Positions 1-6,420 are shown, numbered from the stretch's first letter. The stretch: 15,424 bases of DNA from an uncultured Pelagibacteraceae bacterium (GCA_902566925.1 CACFKO010000018.1:1-15424); one strand, 5' to 3'. Notes: generated by a model from the letters alone, not told the origin. Made by a program: numbers and translations.

Positions 1-1
1 A

Positions 2-541
2 ATAAAAGCAACATCAGTATATGCAGAAGCACACAGAGGTGTATTAGAATCTACTATTGGATTTGCTGATATAGATGGTAAAGGTTTATCTACATTTGCT
101 AGATTAAATGAAGAATTATTTGATAGTGCTATTATAAGGAATATAGCAGAAAACATTAGAAATGAAGTTGCTAAAGGATTACAAGCAGGATTAAGTGCTA
201 AACAAATAACTGAAAAAGTATCACAATCATCTATATCTTTTGCTCAAATGGAAACAATAATTAATACAACATTAAATACATATTCAAGAATGGTTACTAA
301 TCAAATGATGGACGTTGCACCTGATGATACTAAATATGTTTATATAGGACCAGTTGATGATAAAACTAGAGATGAATGTAGAAAATATGCAAGTGCAGGA
401 GCATTAACAGAAGCACAGATTATTGAGAAAGGTTGGCGTACAACATTAATAGATGGTGGTGGTTTTAATTGTAGGCATAAATGGGAAATAGCATCAGAAG
501 AAGGTATAGAATTATTTGAAGGAAAAAAAGAAAATGCTTGA
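2..541 (+). CDS. Phage head morphogenesis protein, Mu gpF / SPP1 gp7-like (C-terminal part)
   Basis: The reading frame is open from the window edge, so the gene begins upstream; 179 codons are visible. The last third carries the hallmark of the minor head protein family: a GPVDDKTRDEC stretch, then a glycine-rich GGGFNCRHKW segment. Together they supply the conserved Cys...Cys-x-His arrangement typical of the Mu gpF / SPP1 gp7 C-terminal domain. The upstream part is helical and Ala/Asn-rich (EVAKGLQAGLSAKQI), also usual for this family, in which a pattern like GLS..QI precedes the cysteine region. In known phages these proteins bind the portal and enter the procapsid, and some aid DNA ejection. 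Its place just upstream of scaffold and capsid genes fits; the portal gene is expected just before the window. An ATG at 248 is internal to the same frame and is not the gene start. Confidence 0.85.
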   Translation: MKATSVYAEAHRGVLESTIGFADIDGKGLSTFARLNEELFDSAIIRNIAENIRNEVAKGLQAGLSAKQITEKVSQSSISFAQMETIINTTLNTYSRMVTNQMMDVAPDDTKYVYIGPVDDKTRDECRKYASAGALTEAQIIEKGWRTTLIDGGGFNCRHKWEIASEEGIELFEGKKENA

Positions 542-1004
542 TTTAAAATTTTTTTTAAAAGTTGCTCCTAAAATTAGAGATAAATATAGAGAACATATTT
601 TTGGGGCTGATGCAAGTGCTAGTTATATTAAACCTGCTAGAGATATAGATGGTAAAAAATTTAAACAATATTCAACTAAATATGGTCAAAGGAAACGTGC
701 AGATAAATTTGCTAGACAAGCATCTAGCTTTAAAAATTCAACTAATCCTGTATTAACAACTGATTTATTAAGAGATTATGGAATGATAGGCAACCCAACA
801 TCAACAGGATTTCAAATTGGTTGGTCCATATATGGTGCTGTTGTAAGGGCTTTAGAGAAAATGGGTAGAGTTTTAACAAGACGTAATAAACCATTGCCTG
901 ATAATGTTTTAAAAATTTTAGACGCAGATGCAAGTAAATATAATAGAAAAAAATTAAATAAAAGAATACCAAATAAAACAACGAGGCATAAGATTGGTAA
1001 ATAA
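534..1004 (+). CDS. Basic head-module protein, possibly virion-morphogenesis / gpG-like
   Basis: A Lys/Arg-rich protein of 156 residues. I chose ATG 534 because a GAAGGA ribosome binding site lies about ten bases upstream (518-523); an in-frame TTG at 516 would overlap that site. The start overlaps the end of the preceding gene by eight bases. The C-terminal half has LTTDLLRDYGMIG, then FQIGWSIYGAVVRALE and KPLPDNVLKIL. This recalls the plan of phage virion morphogenesis proteins (Mu gpG / Gp10-like), where a 'leu-x-x-ser-gly' patch precedes a G-x-x-Y-A segment and a PxRxF segment. The resemblance is one of layout and position between the gpF-like gene and the scaffold, not strong motif identity. 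It is followed by a 76-base gap with no clear promoter. Confidence 0.45.
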   Translation: MLDLKFFLKVAPKIRDKYREHIFGADASASYIKPARDIDGKKFKQYSTKYGQRKRADKFARQASSFKNSTNPVLTTDLLRDYGMIGNPTSTGFQIGWSIYGAVVRALEKMGRVLTRRNKPLPDNVLKILDADASKYNRKKLNKRIPNKTTRHKIGK

Positions 1005-1080
1005 TAATACTATGATAATATTTAAAATAAATTATATTAAGATTAAGAATTTTCAATAAATATCCACATAAGGAGTTAAA

Positions 1081-1659
1081 ATGTCAGAAGAAAATAAAGT
1101 AGAAAGTCAAACTAACAGTAATGAAAATACTGAAACAAATCCTAGTACAGAAACTAGTAATAAAAATGTACCATATGATAGATTCCAGGAAGTTGTTGCA
1201 TCTAAAAATGAAATGGCTTCAGAAATTGGTAAGTTACAAGCACAGATAGATAAAATGAATGCAGATAATAAGTCAAAGGCAGAAGCTAAATTAGTTGAAG
1301 ACGGTAAACTAAAAGAAGCGCTTGATATAGTAACTAGAGAAAGAGATGAATTTAAAGCATCATCTGAACAATGGAATACTTATCAAGCTGAAAAGAGAGA
1401 ATCTTTAATGTCTAAACTTACTAATGATGATGATAAATCTATTGCAGAAGGTTTGACTGATTTGAATAAACTAGAAACTTATGTTAATAAGGTTGTTACA
1501 ATTAATGCACCTTCAACATCAACTGCTAGAGCTACTACTGGTAAAGCAGGTGATATGGGTGGTTATTCATCTTATGCTGAATGGGCTGAAAAAGACCCTG
1601 AAGGTTATAAGAAAGCAAATAATTCTATAGCAGGAAGTGGTATTAAAATTGCCTACTAA
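1081..1659 (+). CDS. Coiled-coil capsid scaffolding protein candidate
   Basis: A 192-residue, highly charged protein with only a short hydrophobic patch. Residues 1-30 are Asn/Glu/Thr/Ser-rich and probably disordered. Residues about 40-110 form a long Lys/Glu/Ala heptad-like helix (KNEMASEIGKLQAQIDKM..., then KLKEALDIVTRERDEF). The tail has a GDMGGYSSYAEWAEKDPEGY segment, a pattern common at the end of scaffold-type proteins in phages. AAGGAG at 1070-1075 gives a well-spaced ribosome binding site for ATG 1081. Position directly upstream of the capsid protein, length and coiled-coil content all match phage scaffolds, which line the inside of the procapsid and leave on maturation. No protease motif is visible. 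The end overlaps the next gene. Confidence 0.7.
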   Translation: MSEENKVESQTNSNENTETNPSTETSNKNVPYDRFQEVVASKNEMASEIGKLQAQIDKMNADNKSKAEAKLVEDGKLKEALDIVTRERDEFKASSEQWNTYQAEKRESLMSKLTNDDDKSIAEGLTDLNKLETYVNKVVTINAPSTSTARATTGKAGDMGGYSSYAEWAEKDPEGYKKANNSIAGSGIKIAY

Positions 1660-1921
1660 AAAACATAGTAAATTAGCAGGTGTTGATTTTGACCCTAATA
1701 ATGATATGGAATTAAAACCTAAAGCAGATGGTGATGTTGATGTTAGATATAAGAATGGTAAGATGACTTTTGATGAATATATTGATGAGATGGAATCAAG
1801 AACAACTAGACATTCTGAAGGTAAATCATTAACATCTAATTCTATGGGTGTTTTTTCAGGATTTGGTGAAGGAACATTAAATAAAACAATCAAAAACAGA
1901 TTAAAAAAATGCTCAAAATGA
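1649..1921 (+). CDS. Small scaffold-region protein with possibly damaged C-terminus
   Basis: A charged protein of about 90 residues lying between the scaffold candidate and the capsid gene. Two non-ATG starts are possible: GTG 1637, or TTG 1649 reading MPTKKHSKLAG. I prefer TTG 1649 because the AGGAAGTGG run at 1632-1640 is then well placed as ribosome binding site. The middle has DGDVDVRYKNGKMTFDEYID, and the end has a glycine/serine patch (SMGVFSGFGEG) followed by a basic helix (NKTIKNRLKK). The stop at 1919-1921 comes right after a run of seven A. Downstream, another frame continues with codons typical of this phage (reads AQNEG, stop, QAVERALNLRRL) up to the capsid start. This suggests the C-terminus was once longer. 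Role unknown; capsid assembly is inferred from position only. Confidence 0.6.
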   Translation: MPTKKHSKLAGVDFDPNNDMELKPKADGDVDVRYKNGKMTFDEYIDEMESRTTRHSEGKSLTSNSMGVFSGFGEGTLNKTIKNRLKKCSK

Positions 1922-1954
1922 AGGCTAACAAGCAGTTGAAAGAGCATTAAACTT

Positions 1955-1962
1955 ACGGAGGC
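1955..1962 (+). promoter_or_regulatory. Strong ribosome binding site of the capsid gene
   Basis: ACGGAGGC lies eight bases before ATG 1969. It contains GGAGG, the most complete anti-16S match seen in the window, as expected for the gene needing the highest protein output. It also fixes the capsid start over any upstream in-frame alternative. Confidence 0.7.
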
Positions 1963-1968
1963 TATGAA

Positions 1969-2853
1969 ATGGCTGAAACAGATACAGGCGTTGCAGAAGG
2001 TGGATTAGGAAAGATTATAGGAGATGCAGTTATTGCATTTAATCATACTAATGTTATGCTACCTTTGGTAACAACAAAACAAGCAGTAAAAGGTGCTATT
2101 ACAGTACAATTCCCTGATTATACTAAAGTTGGTTCAGGTAGTGTTGGAGCAGGTACAGATGGTGCAGATTATACAACTGTAACATCAATTACAACAGCTG
2201 CAAGAAGTGCTACAATATCAGAACACGTTATTAGAGCAGATGTGACCGATTTAGCACAAATGGGTAACGCTGAAGACTTAACAGGTAATGTAGGTAATAT
2301 ATTAGGTAATGCAGTTGCTGCAAAACTTGATGATGACCTAGTAGAACTTGGTAAATCATTCTCACAAACTGAATGTGGTGCAGGAACAGCATTAGCATTA
2401 TCACACGTTTTTGGTTCTATGCGTCAATTAAGAAGTGCAGGTGCTCCATTCCCATATAATTTGGTTTTATCACCAAAGCAAGTATGGGGTGCTAAAGGCT
2501 TGGTTTCATTAACTAATGATGCAGCAGTTACAGGGTCAAATGCTAAACCATTATCTTTACTTGGTATGAAAGGTGAAGAAGCAATGGCTACTGGAATGAT
2601 TGGTTCAATAGCAGGATTTGATGTTTACTGGTCAGACCAAATTGATGAGGATGTTTCATCAGGTGGTGATGCAGCAGGATTCGCATTCAGTAAAGGTGCT
2701 GTTGGTTTAGGCATTGGACCTGAAGGATTATTTAGAATAGAAACAGAAAGAAATGCTTCATTTAGAAGTACAGAGTATGTCGCAGTTGGATTTTGGGCAG
2801 AAATGGAAATTAAAGATGCATTTGGTGTTTATATTCTATCTGATGTTTCTTAA
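1969..2853 (+). CDS. Major capsid protein
   Basis: A 294-residue protein with the composition of an HK97-fold major capsid protein: rich in Gly, Ala, Val and Thr, few Cys, no membrane segment or enzyme motif. Features include an N-terminal arm (residues 1-30, GGLGKIIGDAVIAFNHTN), a VQFPDYTKVGSGSVGAGTDG stretch resembling the extended loop region, an SATISEHVIRADVTDLAQM segment, and a long helix-like NAVAAKLDDDLVELG spine. These are followed by SHVFGSMRQLRSAGAPFPYNLVLSPKQV and a C-terminal strand set (RNASFRSTEYVAVGFWAEME) that looks like the A-domain/P-domain end. It lacks a long N-terminal delta domain, consistent with a separate scaffold gene upstream. It has the strongest ribosome binding site in the window and is followed by an intrinsic terminator, the usual arrangement for the most highly made virion protein. 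The capsid call is firm in context; the exact subfamily is not resolved. Confidence 0.85.
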   Translation: MAETDTGVAEGGLGKIIGDAVIAFNHTNVMLPLVTTKQAVKGAITVQFPDYTKVGSGSVGAGTDGADYTTVTSITTAARSATISEHVIRADVTDLAQMGNAEDLTGNVGNILGNAVAAKLDDDLVELGKSFSQTECGAGTALALSHVFGSMRQLRSAGAPFPYNLVLSPKQVWGAKGLVSLTNDAAVTGSNAKPLSLLGMKGEEAMATGMIGSIAGFDVYWSDQIDEDVSSGGDAAGFAFSKGAVGLGIGPEGLFRIETERNASFRSTEYVAVGFWAEMEIKDAFGVYILSDVS

Positions 2854-2880
2854 TAGTTGATTAATTAATAATCGTAAAGT

Positions 2881-2912
2881 GGGGTAGTATGTCGGATACT
2901 ACCCTGCTTTTT
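2881..2912 (+). terminator. Intrinsic terminator downstream of the capsid gene
   Basis: A perfect 9-bp inverted repeat, GGGTAGTAT (2882-2890) with ATACTACCC (2896-2904), encloses a five-base GTCGG loop. A G-T pair at 2881/2905 can extend it. A TTTTT run at 2908-2912 follows. The stem is much richer in G/C than its surroundings. It starts 27 bases after the capsid stop and ends just before the next gene's ribosome binding site. It probably sets the 3' end of a capsid mRNA, with partial read-through feeding the downstream genes. Confidence 0.8.
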
Positions 2913-2927
2913 AAATAGGAGAATTTT

Positions 2928-3092
2928 ATGGAATTTTTTAAAAAAGCAAATGGAATGGTATTTAAAGTAATGCCTAACCATGATATAGAAAGTTTAAAAG
3001 CAAGATTTGTAGAATGTGATGCAGAGGGTAATGAAATTAAAAAAGAAAAACCTAAAGCTAAACCAAAAACAAAAAAGAAAGAAGGTAAATAA
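2928..3092 (+). CDS. Small unknown protein with basic tail
   Basis: A 54-residue protein. It has an excellent AGGAG ribosome binding site (2917-2921) six bases before ATG 2928, and its stop overlaps the next start as TAATG. The N-terminal half reads MEFFKKANGMVFKV, then a short helix (DIESLKARFVECD); the C-terminal 20 residues are almost all Lys, Pro, Ala and Glu (KEKPKAKPKTKKK). It contains no recognisable domain. Its place directly after the capsid terminator and its size are compatible with a capsid accessory or decoration protein, but nothing in the sequence proves it. It is real by codon use, spacing and coupling. Confidence 0.7.
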   Translation: MEFFKKANGMVFKVMPNHDIESLKARFVECDAEGNEIKKEKPKAKPKTKKKEGK

Positions 3093-3286
3093 TGGCTATT
3101 AAGGTTAAAAGTTTTTTACACAATGATGATAAAATTGTTAGTGCAGATGGTGATGCAGATGGAACATTAGCAGAAGACATCCAGGATTATATTGATAGCC
3201 TAGATACTACACCTGCTAAAGTTGCACACAGTTGCACAAAGTTTGGGTCTAAAGTATTTACTATTGTTATTATAGAAACAAGTTAG
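3092..3286 (+). CDS. Small acidic protein of unknown function
   Basis: A 64-residue protein translationally coupled to the previous gene by TAATG. It starts MAIKVKSFLHNDDK, has an acidic centre with DGDADGTLAEDIQDYIDSLD, and ends in a beta-like stretch (SKVFTIVIIETS). There is no signal peptide or membrane helix, and one cysteine. It ends with TAG immediately followed by TAA, giving tandem stops, directly before the lysozyme gene. I do not recognise a family. Confidence 0.65.
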   Translation: MAIKVKSFLHNDDKIVSADGDADGTLAEDIQDYIDSLDTTPAKVAHSCTKFGSKVFTIVIIETS

Positions 3287-3289
3287 TAA

Positions 3290-3697
3290 ATGGCTTTAAT
3301 AGATGATATTAAGAAACACGAAGGTTTCAGCCCTGTTGTATATCAATGCACAGCAGGGTATGACACGATTGGTTACGGACAACGTGTTAAGTATCTAAAG
3401 GTTACACAAGAACAAGCAGAAGAATGGTTAGAAGAAGAACTGCAAAATTTAAGATATATATTAGCAGATAAATATGATTGGTTTTTACCTGCTCCTACAG
3501 AAGTGCAAGATATAGTTATGAATATGAATTATCAATTAGGTGTTACTGCATTTAGTAAATTCAAGAAAACAATATATCTACTAGCAAATAAAGATTACAA
3601 ATCTGCATCCACGGAAATGTTGCAAAGTAAATGGGCTAGAACAGATACACCTAGACGTGCGAAGGAATTAAGTGATAGATTAAGAAAAGTGGGGTAA
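3290..3697 (+). CDS. Endolysin, T4-type lysozyme (glycoside hydrolase family 24)
   Basis: A 135-residue muramidase that would cut the MurNAc-GlcNAc bonds of peptidoglycan. The family signature is clear: a HEGF box with the catalytic Glu at residue 11, then a TIGYG box at 26-30, and a C-terminal WARTDTPRRAKEL segment matching the T4 lysozyme 'W...TP.RA' region. Aligned with T4 lysozyme (Glu11, Asp20, Thr26), the middle residue is Cys20, giving a Glu-Cys-Thr set as in phage P1 Lyz. Cys20 is the only cysteine, so disulfide caging as in P1 Lyz is not possible. It is about 30 residues shorter than T4 lysozyme and has no signal peptide or SAR anchor, so it should need a holin; candidates lie downstream. 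No obvious ribosome binding site is seen, and the start follows the previous stop by three bases, so it is probably translated by coupling. Confidence 0.9.
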   Translation: MALIDDIKKHEGFSPVVYQCTAGYDTIGYGQRVKYLKVTQEQAEEWLEEELQNLRYILADKYDWFLPAPTEVQDIVMNMNYQLGVTAFSKFKKTIYLLANKDYKSASTEMLQSKWARTDTPRRAKELSDRLRKVG

Positions 3698-3698
3698 T

Positions 3699-4895
3699 AT
3701 GCCTAATCAAATAGTGTGTCCTAAATGCTACAATCCAGGAATGATTAAAAGTGGTTGGTATAAGGATAGACAGAGATATGAATGCAAAGTTTGTGGGCAT
3801 AGAAGTAGTAATGTAATAGAGGATTTTGATTTACTTAAAGAGAATGTAAAGTTAGCTAAACAAAAGCAATCTGCACAGGACCTGAACAGGATAGAACGCA
3901 AGGCATTTAGAGAACATGCAAGAATAGAAAATGCAGTATCTAAATATACTAAAAAGTTAGTAAAGATTTTTGACAATAATAACCTATCTAAATATGTTGT
4001 AAAGCATAAAGAAGATAATAGTGCAGTTGGTGTTATACAATTTTCTGATGTACATTTTAACGAACTTGTAAATTTACCACATAATAAATATGATTTCAGT
4101 ATTGCATCTGCAAGATGTAAGTTATTTGTAGATAAAGCTACTACATATTTCAAGGCTATGGGTATCACCAATGTATTAATGGTTCAATCAGGTGATTTAC
4201 TTAATTCAGATAGAAGGTTAGATGAATTATTACAAATGGCTACTAATCGAGCAAAAGCAACGTTCCTGGCTGTTGATATACTACAGCAAGTAATCCTTCA
4301 TTTAAACAGCAATTTTAACGTTTCTGTGGCTATGGTAACAGGTAATGAATCAAGAGTTAAGAAAGATTGGGGTTGGGCATCAATAATAGCATCAGATAAT
4401 TATGATTATACAATATTTCAAACATTAAAATATTTATTTAAAGATTCTGATATAACTTTTATAGATGGTGACCCTACTGAAGTAGTAGTAGAAGTAGCTG
4501 GACAGAATTTATTAGTATTGCATGGTAATGGTGCAGTTAAAAGAACTGGAATAGAATCATCAATAAGTCAAATGGTAGGTCGGTATAAGATGCGGGGAAC
4601 ACATATAGATTACGTCATTTTCGGACACGTTCATTCTGCAAGAGTAGGTGATAATTATAGTAGAAGTAGTAGTATGGTAGGTGCTAATGATTATTCAGAA
4701 AAAGCATTAAATTTATCAGGTAGAGCGTCACAGAATTGTTATATATTTTATGAAAATGGTAATAGAGATGGTATTAAGATTGATTTACAGAATTATGGTG
4801 AAGGTTATAATATAGATGATTCATTATCTGCGTATAATGCAAAGAGTAGTGATAAAATTAACAAAGGAACAACAATATTTAAGGTGGTAGTATAA
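3699..4895 (+). CDS. Zinc-ribbon / metallophosphoesterase fusion protein
   Basis: A 398-residue protein with three parts. Residues 1-38 form a zinc ribbon: C7-P-K-C10 and C29-K-V-C32-G, similar in spacing to InsA/InsA-like and other nucleic-acid-binding ribbons. Residues about 45-100 are a charged helix, possibly coiled coil. Residues 109-320 form a calcineurin-like metallophosphoesterase with its motifs in order: D117-V-H119, G165-D166, G215-N216-E217, H275-G and G309-H-V-H312. In the family the third motif is normally Gly-Asn-His; here Glu replaces the His, which is often the proton donor, while the metal ligand Asn remains. The overall plan recalls SbcD/Mre11-type nucleases without the capping domain. 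A DNA- or RNA-directed phosphoesterase is the best inference; protein phosphatase or nucleotide hydrolase are alternatives. It sits between the lysozyme and a membrane protein gene, coupled downstream by TAATG. Confidence 0.85.
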   Translation: MPNQIVCPKCYNPGMIKSGWYKDRQRYECKVCGHRSSNVIEDFDLLKENVKLAKQKQSAQDLNRIERKAFREHARIENAVSKYTKKLVKIFDNNNLSKYVVKHKEDNSAVGVIQFSDVHFNELVNLPHNKYDFSIASARCKLFVDKATTYFKAMGITNVLMVQSGDLLNSDRRLDELLQMATNRAKATFLAVDILQQVILHLNSNFNVSVAMVTGNESRVKKDWGWASIIASDNYDYTIFQTLKYLFKDSDITFIDGDPTEVVVEVAGQNLLVLHGNGAVKRTGIESSISQMVGRYKMRGTHIDYVIFGHVHSARVGDNYSRSSSMVGANDYSEKALNLSGRASQNCYIFYENGNRDGIKIDLQNYGEGYNIDDSLSAYNAKSSDKINKGTTIFKVVV

Positions 4896-5194
4896 TGGAC
4901 TGGTTGCAATTATTAGAGCAATATGGAGTCCCCATTGTTGTAGCTGCAGCATTTTGGTGGTTCATTCAGAAACAGAACAAATATATTCAGGAAGAATTAT
5001 CTAAAGAAATGCGTGAAAGTTTTAATAGAGTAGAAATGATAATTATAAAGCTAATAGACCAGCAGAAGAAAATGCAGATAGAACAAAAAGGATTAGAAAG
5101 AAGCTATAAAACATTAGTTGAAATTATTGCAAAATTAAGTGGTAATGGATTGAAACACAAGTTTATGAATATGTTAAACAATGATAATAAATAA
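4895..5194 (+). CDS. Small membrane protein, UviB/BhlA-like holin candidate
   Basis: A 99-residue protein starting in a TAATG overlap with the phosphoesterase stop. Residues 11-25 (GVPIVVAAAFWWFIQ) form one membrane helix. After it comes a long charged helix (residues 28-85: KQNKYIQEELSKEM..., then RVEMIIIKLIDQQKK...) that looks like a coiled coil. One N-terminal membrane segment followed by an Asn/Lys/Glu-rich helix is the plan of the BhlA/UviB family of holin-like proteins. The nearby lysozyme supports a lysis role, but single-span coil proteins can also be spanins or membrane anchors. Confidence 0.55.
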   Translation: MDWLQLLEQYGVPIVVAAAFWWFIQKQNKYIQEELSKEMRESFNRVEMIIIKLIDQQKKMQIEQKGLERSYKTLVEIIAKLSGNGLKHKFMNMLNNDNK

Positions 5195-5205
5195 GGAAAA
5201 AAAAG

Positions 5206-5742
5206 ATGGCGAATAAAATAGCAAATCAGTTTACTGGTTTACCAATAGAACAATTAATATCTGCACCATTGGTAGCAGCAGCAGAAGGACAAAAAACATT
5301 AGCAGCAACTACTGCTTCATTTATACAAGAAGTTGGTATGGATAAAGATGGTAATACTAAATCAGTTGCATTTAAATATGAGGATGGGTCTGAATCAGTT
5401 GCATTAGATGTGCCTTTATTATCAATAATTAATATACCAAGTTTATGCGTAGATACTATTGATGTTAATTTTGATATGGAAGTATCAACACAAACAGCAA
5501 GTAAATCATCAACAGATTCAAGTGCTACTGCAAGTGCATCAGTTGGTTGGGGTTGCTGGAAAGCATCATTTGAGGGTAAAGTATCACATCATTCAGAAAA
5601 TAGCAGAAAGTCAGATACATCTGCTAAATATTCAGTATCAGTTAAAGGAAAGCAAGAAAAACCTGAAGGATTGATGAAGGTATTAGATATGCTTAATAAT
5701 TCAATAGGTAAGCAAAAAGAAACTGCACCATCTAATGGATAA
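5206..5742 (+). CDS. DUF2589-type protein, first of a tandem pair
   Basis: A 178-residue protein with AAGGA at 5193-5197 ahead of ATG 5206. Residues 12-93 match the DUF2589 pattern as I know it: LISAPLVAAAEGQKTLA (17-33), a helix FIQEVG, a DG-containing hairpin, then DVPLLSIINIPSLCVD (68-83) and IDVNFDMEVST (85-95). Residues 96-140 are Ser/Thr/Ala-rich with a cluster GWGCW (114-118). A final strand AKYSVSVKG leads to KPEGLMKVLDMLNNSI. The same order of elements appears in the next gene, so the two are paralogues. The DUF2589 family has no assigned function that I know of. No signal peptide or membrane span is visible. Finding it inside a phage late operon between membrane-protein genes is unusual. 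Confidence 0.7.
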   Translation: MANKIANQFTGLPIEQLISAPLVAAAEGQKTLAATTASFIQEVGMDKDGNTKSVAFKYEDGSESVALDVPLLSIINIPSLCVDTIDVNFDMEVSTQTASKSSTDSSATASASVGWGCWKASFEGKVSHHSENSRKSDTSAKYSVSVKGKQEKPEGLMKVLDMLNNSIGKQKETAPSNG

Positions 5743-6187
5743 AGTTAAAAAAGGTAACTTTTTAGACCACTTAACAAAAGGCTTATATGATGCTGTGGTA
5801 CAGGCTCAATCATTAGCAGAAAATCAGCATATAGAAGCATTAAGTAAGTATGTCAATGAAGACGGAACACCTAAATGTTTAGAAATGGTTATTGATGGTA
5901 AAAAAGTTGATATACCATTAGCAACATTAGCACCACAAAGCTCAATTAAAATTAAAGAACTTAAAATGAGTTTAAAAGTTAGATTGAATAAGTTTGGTAA
6001 AAGAAAATCAAGATTAGGTGGTGGTATATTTTGCAAAGAAGACGCAGGTGCAATAGGTGCTGATTTAGGTGCTTCCATTTTACCTACTAGAAATAATTAT
6101 GCAAATTTAGAGATTACATTTGAAGGTGCAGACCCACCTGAAGGTGTAGTTAGATTAAATAATAATTTGATTAAACAGATACCATAA
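5735..6187 (+). CDS. DUF2589-related protein, second of the tandem pair
   Basis: A 150-residue protein whose start overlaps the end of the first DUF2589-type gene by eight bases, so the two are probably made together. It keeps the same plan: LYDAVVQAQSLAENQHIEAL (17-36), an EDGTPK turn, IDGKKVDIPLATLAPQSSIK (53-72), KIKELKMSLKVRL (72-84), a glycine-rich middle (GGGIFCKEDAGAIGADLGAS), and a final ANLEITFEG with DPPEG (133-137) and LNNNLIKQI. These line up with SAPLVAAAEGQ, DVPLLSIINIPS, VDVNFDMEV and KPEG in its partner. It is shorter and lacks the Ser/Thr-rich insertion. A hetero-oligomer of the two is a reasonable inference. The function is unknown. Confidence 0.65.
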   Translation: MDKVKKGNFLDHLTKGLYDAVVQAQSLAENQHIEALSKYVNEDGTPKCLEMVIDGKKVDIPLATLAPQSSIKIKELKMSLKVRLNKFGKRKSRLGGGIFCKEDAGAIGADLGASILPTRNNYANLEITFEGADPPEGVVRLNNNLIKQIP

Positions 6188-6420
6188 TGACAGCAAAAAA
6201 TAATAAAAAATTTGAAACTGATATTACTGTACATCTTACTAGAATATCAGGTGACGTTCAATATACTAAAGAAAGAGTAGATTTAGTAGTTAAACATTTA
6301 GAGTATATGAATGGTAGATTAAGAAGTGCTGAAAATAGTTTATCAGCACATAGAGCAGTAGGAATAACAATGGTAACTATATTAACATTAGCAGTATCTA
6401 TAATAGGAGTATTTAAATAA
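6187..6420 (+). CDS. XhlA-like coiled-coil membrane protein (lysis accessory candidate)
   Basis: A 77-residue protein, coupled by TAATG on both sides. Residues 8-52 form an amphipathic charged helix (ITVHLTRISGDVQYTKERVD, then VVKHLEYMNGRLRSAEN). Residues 58-76 form a single C-terminal membrane span (VGITMVTILTLAVSIIGVF). This is the layout of XhlA-type hemolysin/holin accessory proteins, which have an N-terminal coil and a C-terminal anchor. It could pair with the other small membrane proteins here to trigger lysis or span the envelope. The family call is by architecture and a weak pattern match, not by a diagnostic motif. Confidence 0.6.
   Translation: MTAKNNKKFETDITVHLTRISGDVQYTKERVDLVVKHLEYMNGRLRSAENSLSAHRAVGITMVTILTLAVSIIGVFK

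Noticed and set aside
742..1056. Minus-strand open frame of about 100 codons
   Set aside because: It lies antisense to a supported gene; its translation is rich in Tyr, Ile, Leu and Phe, as expected for the reverse of AT-rich coding DNA, and it has no ribosome binding site.
1005..1080. Promoter in the gap before the scaffold gene
   Set aside because: Several AT-rich -10-like words exist but none has a fitting -35 element at proper spacing; in DNA this AT-rich such words are expected by chance.
1918..1950. Ten-codon reading frame overlapping the previous stop as ATGA
   Set aside because: Too short, with codon use unlike the neighbours; more likely non-coding remnant or alternative tail of the upstream gene.
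3699..3812. Remnant of an IS1-type InsA transposase from the zinc ribbon
   Set aside because: Only the ribbon looks similar; there are no inverted repeats or InsB-like sequence, and the frame runs on into an intact phosphoesterase.
3728..4171. Minus-strand open frame opposite the phosphoesterase
   Set aside because: It is fully inside a gene with clear motifs; its leucine/serine-rich composition is a shadow effect.
5459..5674. Plus-strand open frame inside the first DUF2589-type gene
   Set aside because: Gln/His/Lys-rich composition and no start signal; it is the alternate frame of a CAA/GCA-rich gene.
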